Source of the DNA: NAT127 sp034717695
GTDB lineage: Bacteria; Pseudomonadota; Gammaproteobacteria; Pseudomonadales; Porticoccaceae
NCBI GenBank assembly: GCA_034717695.1
Contig: JAYELS010000005.1
Coordinates: 310,001-374,000 of the forward strand
Length of the DNA stretch: 64,000 bases
Direction of reading: 5' to 3'
Part shown: positions 45,080 to 53,800 of the stretch, piece after piece
Position numbering within the stretch: the first letter of the stretch is position 1
Layout of the letters: every line of letters starts with the position of its first letter
Position numbers and translations under genes: made by a program
Notes under the pieces: generated by a model
What the model was told of the DNA's origin: nothing
The model's database searches: none
What the model saw: only the letters and a program-made list of their open reading frames with translations

Positions 45080-46132
45080 CTAGAGCCATTGCAGCGTCGG
45101 TTCATTGAACGCCGCCAACTGCTCACGCAGTTCGAGGATATGGTCCCCCCAGTAGCGCGCGGTGTTGAACCAGGGAAAGGCCCGGGGAAAGGCCGGGTCG
45201 TCCCAGCGCCGCGCCAGCCAGGCGCTGAAGTACATCAGCCGCAGGGCGCGAAACGCCTCGATCCAGCGCAGCTGGCGGTGCTCGAAGTCGTGAAATTCGC
45301 TGTAGCCGTCGAGGATCTCCCCCAGCTGCGCCTGCTGGCGGTGGCGCTCGCCACAGAGCAGCATCCAGATATCCTGGACCGCCGGCGCCATGCGGGCATC
45401 GTCGAAGTCGACGAAGTTGGGCAGCTCGTCCCGCCACAGGATATTGCCCGGGTGGCAGTCGCCGTGGACGCGGATGTAGTCCGCCGCGGTCAGGGTGGCG
45501 AGGGATTCCCGCACCGCCGCCAGCAGCTCGTCGGTCACCGAGCGGTGCACCGGGGCGAGATCCCGGGGCACGAAATGGGCCGCCACGAAGGCCACGCTCT
45601 CGTCGCCGAAACTGCCGGCGTCGATGGCCGGGCGGTGGACGAAGGGCTCGACGCCCCCCACCCGGTGGATGCGGCCGAGAAACTTGCCGAGGGTGTGGAG
45701 GTTGTCGAGGTTGTCCAGCTCCGGGGCATGGCCGCCGCGACGGGGGTAGAGGGCGAAGCGAAAGCCCTCGCAATGGCCGAGGCTGGCGCCGCCGTGAGCG
45801 CCGTCGAGGCGCAGGGGCGCCACCACCGGCAGCTCCTGCTCCACCAGGGCGAAGCAGAACTGGTGCTCCTCGCCGATCTGTTCATCGCTCCAGCGCTCGG
45901 GGCGGTAGAACTTGGCGATCAGCGGCGGGGAATCCTCGATGCCCACCTGGTAGACGCGGTTTTCGTAGCTGTTGAGGGCGAAGAAACGGCCATCGCACAG
46001 GAACCCGGCGCTCTCCACCGCCGCCATGATCAGCTCCGGGCTCAGCCGGTCGAAGGGGTGCCCGGCGGGCGGGCCGCCCCGGTCGGCGCCCTGCCCGCTG
46101 TCGTCCAGGGCCACGTTGCCATCGGCGTCCAT
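45080..46132 (-). CDS. srkA: stress response kinase SrkA (YihE)
   Basis: A 350-residue aminoglycoside-phosphotransferase-fold Ser/Thr kinase. Seen are the N-terminal NSYENRVYQVGIED loop, the VIAKFYRP-like Lys region (LIAKFYRPERW), the catalytic loop HGDCHPGNILW and the metal-binding DFDDARMAP. E. coli SrkA counters lethal stress signalling. About 25 residues at the N-terminus, rich in Gly and Asp, have no counterpart in E. coli. The ATG at 46132 overlaps the stop of the FAH gene by one base (TGATG). Confidence 0.93.
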   Translation of the reverse strand: MDADGNVALDDSGQGADRGGPPAGHPFDRLSPELIMAAVESAGFLCDGRFFALNSYENRVYQVGIEDSPPLIAKFYRPERWSDEQIGEEHQFCFALVEQELPVVAPLRLDGAHGGASLGHCEGFRFALYPRRGGHAPELDNLDNLHTLGKFLGRIHRVGGVEPFVHRPAIDAGSFGDESVAFVAAHFVPRDLAPVHRSVTDELLAAVRESLATLTAADYIRVHGDCHPGNILWRDELPNFVDFDDARMAPAVQDIWMLLCGERHRQQAQLGEILDGYSEFHDFEHRQLRWIEAFRALRLMYFSAWLARRWDDPAFPRAFPWFNTARYWGDHILELREQLAAFNEPTLQWL

Positions 46133-46812
46133 CAGCGGTACACCACGGTGGTATCCACCGCCAACAGGCCCGGCAGCTCGGCCCGCAGGCTGTCGCCATC
46201 GGCGAGGGCGCCGACCCCCTCCGGAGTGCCGGTAAGCACCACATCCCCCGGCACCAGGGTGAAGTAGGCGCTGATCCGGCACAGCAGGTCGAGGATCGGA
46301 AAGAGCATCTGCCCGCTGTCGCCGTGCTGGGCCTCGACCCCGTTGCGCACCAGGCGCAGGTGAATGGCATCGAGGTCCAGCCCGCCGGCGGGCACGAAAG
46401 GGGACAGCCCGCAGGAGCCGTCGAAGGCCTTGGCCTTCTCCCAGGGCTGGCCCTCGGCCTTCAGCCGGTCCTGCAGCTCCCTGAGGGTGAGATCAAGGGC
46501 GACCCCGATGCCGGCGATGGCCTCCCGGGCCGCGTCCGGCGCCGCCTCGGTCAGGGTCTTTCCGATCAGCACGCTGATCTCGGTTTCGTAGTGGCAGGGC
46601 TGGAAACGCCTGGCAATCACCAGGGGCTGCTCCAGGGCCACCAGGGCGGTGGCGGGCTTGATGAACAACAGCGGCTCATCGGGAATGGGGTTGCCCAGCT
46701 CCCGGGCGTGGGCGGCGTAATTGCGCCCCACGCACACCACCTTGCCCGGCCCCCGCAAAAAGGGGCGGCCATCGATGAAGCGGTGGCGGTAAACGGCCTC
46801 AGAAGAGAGCAT
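46132..46812 (-). CDS. fumarylacetoacetate hydrolase family protein
   Basis: A 226-residue FAH-domain enzyme. Metal and substrate motifs include VGRNYAAHARELGN, PLLFIKPATAL, HYETEISVLIGK, KAFDGSCGLSPFV and GDVVLTGTPEGVGAL. Such enzymes are acylpyruvate hydrolases, oxaloacetate tautomerases or decarboxylases, so the substrate stays open. I start at ATG 46812 (AGGAA eight bases upstream), which overlaps the DUF4870 gene by 14 bp. It is followed by srkA with a 1-bp overlap. Confidence 0.9.
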   Translation of the reverse strand: MLSSEAVYRHRFIDGRPFLRGPGKVVCVGRNYAAHARELGNPIPDEPLLFIKPATALVALEQPLVIARRFQPCHYETEISVLIGKTLTEAAPDAAREAIAGIGVALDLTLRELQDRLKAEGQPWEKAKAFDGSCGLSPFVPAGGLDLDAIHLRLVRNGVEAQHGDSGQMLFPILDLLCRISAYFTLVPGDVVLTGTPEGVGALADGDSLRAELPGLLAVDTTVVYR

Positions 46813-47176
46813 CGGGCAGTTCCTTGCCATCGCTGTAGGCCAGCCAGCCCTTGATGATCCGGTAGATGTACCACACCACCATGGCCAGCAGGATCAGCAC
46901 GCCAATGCCGACGATCATCAGCACAAAGCCGATCAGCGACCCGATCAGGGTGTACCAGAAGGTCTTGATCTGCCAGTCGACATGGGAGGCAAGCCAGGTG
47001 CCCCGCACCTCGTCCCGCTTGAGGTAATTGATGATCACCCCGGCGATGCTGGTGATGCCCACCACAAAGCTCAGGGCCTGGAGGATATAGACGATCAGCA
47101 CGGTGTTCTTCTGCTGGTCGGTGACGGTGACGGCGCCAGAAGTGGGCTCGGGGGAAGTCGCGGGCTGGTTGTCCAT
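46799..47176 (-). CDS. DUF4870 family membrane protein
   Basis: 125 residues. A polar Thr/Pro-rich N-terminus of about 20 residues is followed by three hydrophobic segments: VLIVYILQALSFVVGITSI, FWYTLIGSLIGFVLMIVGIG and ILLAMVVWYIYRIIKG. The HVDWQIKTFW loop is conserved in this family. Function unknown. It is first in an apparent unit with the FAH and srkA genes. Confidence 0.88.
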   Translation of the reverse strand: MDNQPATSPEPTSGAVTVTDQQKNTVLIVYILQALSFVVGITSIAGVIINYLKRDEVRGTWLASHVDWQIKTFWYTLIGSLIGFVLMIVGIGVLILLAMVVWYIYRIIKGWLAYSDGKELPDALF

Positions 47177-47338
47177 GGTGTCGCCTCAGTGTGCGGGGAA
47201 GGATGGGATACGGGCCGATACTACCACCAATCCCCGACGGGGGGCGGTGGCTCTGCGGTGACAGGCCCCCGACGCTGCACCCCTTTGGGCGCGCCCATTC
47301 CGTACCCCGGTGACGGGTACGAACGGGGCGGTAGTGGG
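47177..47338. other. intergenic region with two palindromes
   Basis: 162 bp between the SDR stop and the DUF4870 start, both minus strand. It contains the perfect palindrome TGGGCGCGCCCA (47286-47297) and an inverted repeat CGTACCC / GGGTACG (47301-47307 and 47315-47321) close together. These could be a terminator for the SDR or an operator for DUF4870. No T-tract is present. Confidence 0.5.
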
Positions 47339-48061
47339 TCAGGGGGCGGCGCTGTAGCGACGCAGCACCTCGGTATCGCCGATAATGGATTCCACCGGGC
47401 CGCGCTCCCGGGCCATGGCCCACAACCGCTCCGCCACCTGTTCGGCGGTCATCAGCGACAGGCCCTTGGCGCTGCGGCCCTGCTCCCGCCCCGGGGGAAC
47501 CACCAGCCCGGCGATGGACAGGATGCCCACGTGGATGCCCTCCGGGGCCAGATCCTGGTGCAGCACCCGGGCGTAGTTGAGGCTGGCTCCCGCCGCCACC
47601 CCAAAGCTGGCGGTGAAGGGCACCGGAAACTGGGCCGAGGCGGCGGTGGTGAAGAGGATCGCCGCGCCCTCCCGGCCCACCATGGCGGGCAGCGCGGCGT
47701 TGACGGCGGTGATGGCCCCGAGCACGCAGATATCCAGGTGGTACTGCTCGTTGTCCGCGGTCATCGCCCGGGGCGAGCGCAGATTTTCGCTGGTGCCGGT
47801 GGGGCTGTACTCCAGTACATCGATGGCGCCGAAACGGGCGATGGCCTGCTTGAGGGCGGAGGCAAGACCCGTCCGGTCGCGCACGTCGGCAGGAAATGCC
47901 GCGGCCTCGATACCCTGGGCGGCAAGATCGCCCACCATGGCGTCGAGCCTCTCGCCGTTGCGGGCGATCAGCCCCACCCGAAACCCCTCGCGCCCAAAGC
48001 GCTCCGCCACCGCCCGGCCCACGCCGGGGCCCGCGCCCACCACCACCAGGGTCTTTGCCAT
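47339..48061 (-). CDS. SDR-fold protein lacking the catalytic Tyr/Lys
   Basis: 240 residues with a complete NAD(P)-binding Rossmann fold: VVVGAGPGVGRAVAERF, GLIARNGERLDAM and DVRDRTGLASAL. At the active site ILFTTAASAQ is followed by FTASFGVAAGASLNYARVL, where canonical enzymes have YxxxK; the Tyr aligns with Phe and the Lys with Ala. It is therefore probably inactive as a normal SDR or uses another mechanism. ATG 48061 has AGGAGA seven bases upstream. It lies 83 bp after the phytase stop and may be part of that transcript. Confidence 0.87.
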   Translation of the reverse strand: MAKTLVVVGAGPGVGRAVAERFGREGFRVGLIARNGERLDAMVGDLAAQGIEAAAFPADVRDRTGLASALKQAIARFGAIDVLEYSPTGTSENLRSPRAMTADNEQYHLDICVLGAITAVNAALPAMVGREGAAILFTTAASAQFPVPFTASFGVAAGASLNYARVLHQDLAPEGIHVGILSIAGLVVPPGREQGRSAKGLSLMTAEQVAERLWAMARERGPVESIIGDTEVLRRYSAAP

Positions 48062-48144
48062 GGGGAAATCTCCTTTGCTGTCGATGCCGAACGCCATGGT
48101 GAACCAGGGGCCATGACAACCACAAGGGGCAACGGCCCCCGGCC

Positions 48145-50064
48145 CTAGGGCGTTGCGCGATCGATAAGCCGCTGAACCTGTCGCCAGTCCACCAACTTGA
48201 AGTTCTGCGGCTCCTCCGGCATGCGGTTGCGGCCGTCCTGCACCACCAGCACACCCTCGGGGTAGCCGGGCAGCGCCGCGGATGTCACCGCCAGGCCGTC
48301 GGTCTCCGACACGCCATCCACCCCCGCCGCCAGATTGGCGCCGATGGTGAAGTGGGCGAGGCGCGGGTAGCCCGGCGAGAGGCCGTACACCAGGTAGCTG
48401 TCGTTGCCCTGGCTGGATACCACCAGGTAGTTGCGCCCGGCGCCGGCGTAAACATCCATGCCTTCCACATCCGCCACTAGAACCCCGTCGACGCTGAGGA
48501 TCTTGCGGGGTGGGCCGGCGTCCGGCTCGACCCCGGCCCGCCAGATCCCGGCCCTTTCCTCCCCCATGTAGATCACCCCGGCCAGGGGGTCAACGGCACA
48601 GCCCTCCGGCTGGCTGGGCAGGGCGAATTCCCGCACCCGCTCCCCGCGCACGCCATCGCTGGCAGTGACCCGATACTGCTGGTAGCGACCATCGGTATCG
48701 TTGACGAACACATAGTCGCCACTCCCCGACTGGGTCATGCACAGGCCGTAGACCTCACCAAGGCCGGTGTCGATATCTCCCAGGTGATGGACCCTGGCCC
48801 GGGCATCGATGGTAAACAGGGCGATGCTGTTGAGGGTGCGGTTGCTCGCCGCCAGCAGCGGCTGCCGGCGGCCGTTGACGGTGGTGTCGGCAATCAGGTC
48901 GACATTGTTGAGGCGGCCGATATCGAGGGACTGGCGCAGGTGGCCGTCCAGGTTGTAGACCTTCAGCCCCTCCCGCTTGTCGGTGCCGATGATCAGGCTG
49001 CGCCCGGGGTTGCGGGGATCGACCCAGATGACCGGGTCGTCGGCGGCGTCGCCAAAACGGGCGACGGCGGCGGTCTCCGCACCGGGAAGGACGCGGGCGA
49101 CAGCGGCGGCCGGCGCGGCGGAGACCGGCGCGGGCAGCGCCAGGGCGGCGTGCCGGTAGCTGTCGCTGTCCTCGTCGAAGAACGCGAGCATCAGGCCGCC
49201 CCCCCGCCGTGCCAGGGCCAGGGTCTTGGCCCCCTCGATGCCGTCGAGGGCATGGCTGGCCACCAGGCCGTCGGCGGTGTAGCGCTGGAGCAGGGCCGGG
49301 TCGGCGCTCATCACCCACAGCTCCCCGCTGTCGACGATGGCCAGGTCCAGCACCTCGCCGCCGAGACTGCCGTGGGGCGCCGCCAGGGCCACCGGCTCGC
49401 GGGTGGCATCGGTTTCCGCCTCGGCCCGGTAGCGCCACACCCCCAGGGATTCCTCGGCGATATAGAGGGCGCCTGCGCTGTCGTCCACCGCGCAGGCCTG
49501 GGCGTCCGGCACGCCCACGAAGCCGCGCACGGCAATGTCGACAAGGGCCCCGGCGCCGCCATCGTGGATGATCCGCTGCCACACCATGCCCCGGGCATCC
49601 ACGGCAAACAGGGAGACATGGCCATCCCGGGGGTCCCGGTTCAGGCATTGGGTTTCCGGCAGGGCGCTGGCGCTCTCCACCCGCGACAGCTCCCTCAGGC
49701 TGTCGGCGGCCTGATCGAGGGCGAACAGCACAATGGCGCCGGAATTCTTGTCGATGGCACTGACCAGGGTGACGGCCTCGCCGTCGATGACGATCCGGTC
49801 GCGGGCGTCCAGGGCCTCGAAATTGCCCCTGGCAAGGGTGCGGCCACTGCCGTTCCCCTCCACCAGGATCAACCCCTCATTGGCACCGGTCACCAGCCAG
49901 GTGTCGACGCGCCCGGGCACCGCCAGGATGTCCTCCCCCTTGAGGCCCGGCGCCCCGTGGAGCGGTGCCGTGGCGAGGGGGGGTGGCGTGTCGGCGCCGG
50001 GGCCAGCCTGGGCAGGGGCGGCGAGGGAGAGGGCGGCTAGGGACAGGACGGCTAGGGATTTCAT
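48145..50064 (-). CDS. beta-propeller phytase, two tandem propeller domains
   Basis: A 639-residue exported protein with signal peptide MKSLAVLSLAALSLAAPAQA. The C-terminal half (from about residue 330) is a canonical phytase propeller: DDPVIWVDPRNPGRS, GTDKREGLKVYNLDG, NNVDLIAD, EGMDVYAGAG, VVSSQGNDSYLVYGL and PEGVLVVQDGRN. These carry the calcium- and phosphate-binding residues. The N-terminal half looks like a degenerate propeller without the DDP motif. It releases phosphate from phytate (inositol hexakisphosphate). It lies 94 bp downstream of a TonB receptor gene and, with PhoX, forms a phosphate-scavenging cluster. Confidence 0.93.
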   Translation of the reverse strand: MKSLAVLSLAALSLAAPAQAGPGADTPPPLATAPLHGAPGLKGEDILAVPGRVDTWLVTGANEGLILVEGNGSGRTLARGNFEALDARDRIVIDGEAVTLVSAIDKNSGAIVLFALDQAADSLRELSRVESASALPETQCLNRDPRDGHVSLFAVDARGMVWQRIIHDGGAGALVDIAVRGFVGVPDAQACAVDDSAGALYIAEESLGVWRYRAEAETDATREPVALAAPHGSLGGEVLDLAIVDSGELWVMSADPALLQRYTADGLVASHALDGIEGAKTLALARRGGGLMLAFFDEDSDSYRHAALALPAPVSAAPAAAVARVLPGAETAAVARFGDAADDPVIWVDPRNPGRSLIIGTDKREGLKVYNLDGHLRQSLDIGRLNNVDLIADTTVNGRRQPLLAASNRTLNSIALFTIDARARVHHLGDIDTGLGEVYGLCMTQSGSGDYVFVNDTDGRYQQYRVTASDGVRGERVREFALPSQPEGCAVDPLAGVIYMGEERAGIWRAGVEPDAGPPRKILSVDGVLVADVEGMDVYAGAGRNYLVVSSQGNDSYLVYGLSPGYPRLAHFTIGANLAAGVDGVSETDGLAVTSAALPGYPEGVLVVQDGRNRMPEEPQNFKLVDWRQVQRLIDRATP

Positions 50065-50108
50065 GGTATCTCCGTGAAGGGCAACAAGGGGTGCGGCACA
50101 ACGGCCAA

Positions 50109-50134
50109 CGCGCCGACCTTCCCGGGCCGGCGCG
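50109..50134 (-). other. hairpin between TonB receptor and phytase genes
   Basis: A 7-bp inverted repeat, CGCGCCG (50109-50115) and CGGCGCG (50128-50134), with a 12-base loop, in the 94-bp spacer. There is no T-tract, so a role in differential mRNA stability is as likely as termination. Confidence 0.4.
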
Positions 50135-50158
50135 CTGGGGGTTGCGAGGCTCGGCCCG

Positions 50159-52474
50159 TTAGAACGCGTAGCGGGCGGTCAGGCGGAAGATCGGGCCGGC
50201 TTCCTCGGATTCGAGCTCGTACTCGTCGAAATCCCTGGCCAGCTGATCCTCGATGCTGTCGAACTTGTTGAAGATTTCATCCTTGGAGCCGTCCAGCAGG
50301 TTGGAGCCGACGAAACGCAGGGTGAGGGACTGCCAGCGCTTCTCGACGAAAATCTCCAGGTCGGCATCGTACATGGTGGTGACTTCCTCCCCGAGAATCC
50401 TGCCGTAGGCGTCGCCCTGCTCCCGGTATGTGACACCCATGGCCATCCCCAGGGAAGGAATATCCTGGATCAGGCCCAGGTTGTACACCCACCTGGACTG
50501 GTCGTTGAAGCGGCGATCGCCGAACAGATCCTCGATGTCGCTATCGAGGTAGGTGTAGTTGGCGAAGATGCCGGTGTCGGCGAGGCCGATGATGGCAAGG
50601 GGCGCGGACAGGTCGAGCTCGACCCCGCGCACCCAGCCGTCGCCGACATTATCGGCCCTGTAGACGAAGTACCCCGGGCCCTCGGAGCCCTCCTCCCCGG
50701 TGTTGGCCAGCTCGATCAGGTTCTCCACATCCCGATAGAAGAAGTTGATGCCGGCGATACCCTGGTCACCGAGCATGCGCTCGTAGCCGATATCCAGGCC
50801 CCAGGCGGATTCCGGCTCGAGATCGGGATTGCCCTGCAGATCGTTGTCGGCCACTTCCCCTTCCAGCAGGGCGGGCATGATCAGGTCGAAGTCCGGGCGG
50901 CGCACGGTGCGGGCGATGGAGGCGATGATCCGGTCGCTGTCGGTGAGGCTGTAGCGCAGGTGGGCGGAGGGCAGCAGAAAATCATAGTCGGTGCTGGCGC
51001 CGCCGGTGCTCTGCTCGGGGCTGTTGTCGTCGATCTCCACATCGGTGGTCTCGTAGCGCAGACCCGCTTCCCACTGCAGGGCACCGGCATCGCCGCTCAG
51101 CATGGCGAACAGATCGGCGCGCTGCTCCTCGATGGTGTTGAGACCGCCGACGGCGGGCTCGAAGTCGGTGAGCAGGTTGGAGACCCGCAGGGGGGACTGG
51201 GCACCGAACTGATCCCAGCCCTGGGGCAGGGTGAGGTCGCGCTCGTCCTCCGCCACCCAAATGGCGGTGTCGCGCTCCTTGGTGAGCAGCAGGGCGCCGA
51301 ATTCCAGTTCGGTGTCGGCGCCCAGATCGAACGATTGCGCCAGCTCGATGCCGTATTCCTCGTCCTCGATGTCCTGGCGGATGCGACCTTCCTCGATCAC
51401 CGCGATCTCGTCGCCGAAGTCGATTTCCGATTCCCGGTCGTCCAGGCGGTTGTCGAAATTGGCGGCGGTCAATTTGACCTTGGCCTCGCCGCCGAACAGG
51501 GGCCGGGAATAGCGACCGCTCAGGCTGTAGCTGGTCTCCTCGATGTCCTGGTGCTGCTGGTTGTCGGTTTCCAGGTTGCCGCCGGCGTTTTGCGGGCCGG
51601 AAATGGCACTGGGATCGTCGTATTCAAAGGAGCGCTCATCCTCGGTGCGATCGGTCTGGACCACCACCCCGGCGATGTTCAGTTCGCCGCCGTCATCGAA
51701 ACGGACGCTGTAGTCGCCGTTGAAGGCGGTATCGGTGCTGTCGCGCACATCGGTCTGGTCTTCCCTGTTGTCGAAGTCCTCGGCGGCGTAATCGGGGTTG
51801 TTTTCCGGAGAGTCGCCGTAGCGGATGCTGCTCTTTTCCTTGGGGTTGTAGCGGCCCTGGCGATCGAGACCCACCACCAGTCGCCCAGGGCCCACCTCGC
51901 CGCCCCACACCGCCGCCAGGCTTTCGGTCAATTCATCGTCGTCGACGTAATTGCCGCCCACCTTGAAATAGGCCCCGTCCAGGCTGTAGCTGTCCCGCAA
52001 CACCACATTGATGGCGCCGGCAACGCCATCCGCGGAGCGATTGGCGCTGCTGCTGCGCACCACTTCCACACGCTCGATCAATTCCGCCGGGATGCGGTCC
52101 ATCAGGAAGGAGCGGTCATTGCCGATGCCCGGCACCCGCTCGCCGTTGATCAGAATCTGCGTGTAGCCGGGGGCCAGGCCCCGCAGGCGGGCGCCGTCGG
52201 ATTCGGTGACGTCCGACAGGAAGGTGACGCTGGGCACCCGCTTGAGGGCGTCCCCGGCACTGGCGGGTTCGAAGCGCTCGAAATACTGGCGGTCGTAGTC
52301 CAGCACCGGCTTGATCTCGTCGGCCCTGTTGCGGTAGCCGATGTCGCCGTACACCACCAGCTCCTCGATATTTTTCACGGTGGCGGTCTGTTGCTGCGCC
52401 AGCGCGCCGCTGGCGGCGACGGCGATGGCGCTGGAGATCAGCAGTGGCAGTAATTTTTTCTTGGTAGTGATCAT
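50159..52474 (-). CDS. TonB-dependent receptor linked to phytase
   Basis: A 771-residue outer-membrane receptor. Signal peptide LLPLLISSAIAVAASGALA, TonB-box-like region IEELVVYGD, plug domain with RLRGLAPGYTQILINGERVP and IERVEVVRSSSANRSADGVAG, then a barrel rich in Asp/Glu in its extracellular loops, ending in FRLTARYAF. The plug pattern (DALKRVPSV, LRGL) resembles large-substrate receptors of Caulobacter-like type. It sits between PhoX and the phytase, so phytate, inositol phosphate or another organophosphate is the likely ligand (inference). Confidence 0.92.
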   Translation of the reverse strand: MITTKKKLLPLLISSAIAVAASGALAQQQTATVKNIEELVVYGDIGYRNRADEIKPVLDYDRQYFERFEPASAGDALKRVPSVTFLSDVTESDGARLRGLAPGYTQILINGERVPGIGNDRSFLMDRIPAELIERVEVVRSSSANRSADGVAGAINVVLRDSYSLDGAYFKVGGNYVDDDELTESLAAVWGGEVGPGRLVVGLDRQGRYNPKEKSSIRYGDSPENNPDYAAEDFDNREDQTDVRDSTDTAFNGDYSVRFDDGGELNIAGVVVQTDRTEDERSFEYDDPSAISGPQNAGGNLETDNQQHQDIEETSYSLSGRYSRPLFGGEAKVKLTAANFDNRLDDRESEIDFGDEIAVIEEGRIRQDIEDEEYGIELAQSFDLGADTELEFGALLLTKERDTAIWVAEDERDLTLPQGWDQFGAQSPLRVSNLLTDFEPAVGGLNTIEEQRADLFAMLSGDAGALQWEAGLRYETTDVEIDDNSPEQSTGGASTDYDFLLPSAHLRYSLTDSDRIIASIARTVRRPDFDLIMPALLEGEVADNDLQGNPDLEPESAWGLDIGYERMLGDQGIAGINFFYRDVENLIELANTGEEGSEGPGYFVYRADNVGDGWVRGVELDLSAPLAIIGLADTGIFANYTYLDSDIEDLFGDRRFNDQSRWVYNLGLIQDIPSLGMAMGVTYREQGDAYGRILGEEVTTMYDADLEIFVEKRWQSLTLRFVGSNLLDGSKDEIFNKFDSIEDQLARDFDEYELESEEAGPIFRLTARYAF

Positions 52475-52522
52475 GGTTACTCCGTTGTGAGCCGGGTTGT
52501 GAGTTCGCCTGGTCGGCGGATA

Positions 52523-53800
52523 TCAGGTATCGATGAAAAAGGGGCCCCGAATTTCGTAGATGCGGCCGTCATCGGGGGTGCCGGCAACGCCGTTCTGGGA
52601 GCTGAAGTAGAGCCGGCTGCCGTCGGGGCTGAACGCCGGGCCACAGATTTCCGAGCCCTCGTGACCAAGCACGTTGACCAGTTCAAAGGGCTCGAGGCCG
52701 GCGCCCACCACCACGATGCGCATGGCGGCGCCGTCCTCCGCCACCAGGACGTCGCCGCCGGCGGACACCGTGAGGTTGTCCACGTCGGCGATGGCCGGGT
52801 CGAACACGCCGTCGCGTTCCCGGTCGTAGAGCAGATCCAGCGCCTGGGTCTGGGTATCCAGTGCCCACACCCGGTTGTCGCCCTTGGTGGTGAAGTAGAC
52901 GACGCCGTCGTGGTACCAGCAGCCCTCGCCGCCGTTGAAGCGGGTGGCGCCAGCCACCTGGAAGCGGGTGGGCGTGTCGCCGGCGGCCGGCCGCGGGGTG
53001 GGATTGGCCAGCCCCTGCCAACGCACCTGCCGGGTGTCCCGGGGGGCGCCGCCGACCACCGCGACCTGGAGTTGCCCGCGGGTCAGGTCCAGTGGGGCCC
53101 CTGGGGTGCGGATGTCGGGCACGAAGCGGTAGAGATTGCCGTCCACCTCGTCCTCGGTGAGGTAAACGTGGCCGTGGACAGGGTCCACCGCCGCGGCCTC
53201 ATGCTTGAATATCCCCAACGCCGGGCGGGGAATGGCCGGGCGCAGGCCCTCGGGGTCGCACTCGAGGACGCGGCCGTCGGCAATTTCCTCGCAGGTCAGC
53301 CAGCTGCCCCAGGGGGTGGGGCCGCCGGCGCAATTGTTGGTGGTGCCGGTGCAGATGGCATAGCTGTCCACCACCTCCCCCCGAGGGTTAAAGCGCAGCG
53401 CCCCGACGCCGCCGGCGCCCGGGGAGGCAATCTCGGCATTGGAGACATAGACCCAGCCACCGTCCGCCATGGGAAAGGTGGCACCGCCATCCGGCTCGTT
53501 GTGCCAGCGGTAGTCACTGCCCGGCGCGGCGCGCTCGCCGCTGCGGGCCAGCAGGCGCGCCGAAAATCCCCTGGGAATCAGCATGCGGGTCTCGGGGTCC
53601 CCGACCACCGCCGCCTCGTGGAGGCTGTGGGCCAGATTGGCGATGTTGCTGCGCCGCCGAAGCCCCGGGGCCGCCACCTGGGGCGGTCGGCTGGCGCCAA
53701 ACAGGGACGGCCCCACGGCGAGCAGGCCGGCGGCCAGGGCCAGGTTGCGCAACATGTCGCGGCGGGATTGGTGGTGATCGTTCACGGGTTCGACATCCAT
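52523..53800 (-). CDS. PhoX-like phosphatase (DUF839), Tat-exported
   Basis: A 425-residue propeller-type enzyme. The N-terminus has a twin-arginine motif SRRDMLRNLALAAG (Arg13-Arg14) for folded export. Family blocks are RWHNEPDGGATFPM, GGWVYVSNAE, NNCAGGPTPWGSWLTCEE, FKHEAAAVDPVHGHVYLTED and GCWYHDGVVYFTTKGDNRVW, with Glu residues that in PhoX bind calcium and iron. It is shorter than classical PhoX (about 600 residues or more), so substrate range is uncertain. It is the first gene of the PhoX-receptor-phytase series; 48 bp separate it from the receptor gene. Confidence 0.85.
   Translation of the reverse strand: MDVEPVNDHHQSRRDMLRNLALAAGLLAVGPSLFGASRPPQVAAPGLRRRSNIANLAHSLHEAAVVGDPETRMLIPRGFSARLLARSGERAAPGSDYRWHNEPDGGATFPMADGGWVYVSNAEIASPGAGGVGALRFNPRGEVVDSYAICTGTTNNCAGGPTPWGSWLTCEEIADGRVLECDPEGLRPAIPRPALGIFKHEAAAVDPVHGHVYLTEDEVDGNLYRFVPDIRTPGAPLDLTRGQLQVAVVGGAPRDTRQVRWQGLANPTPRPAAGDTPTRFQVAGATRFNGGEGCWYHDGVVYFTTKGDNRVWALDTQTQALDLLYDRERDGVFDPAIADVDNLTVSAGGDVLVAEDGAAMRIVVVGAGLEPFELVNVLGHEGSEICGPAFSPDGSRLYFSSQNGVAGTPDDGRIYEIRGPFFIDT

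Noticed and set aside
42509..46267. Plus-strand frame of about 1,250 codons opposite ynbE, ydbH and srkA
   Set aside because: Same type of antisense artefact; the minus-strand genes have precise family motifs.
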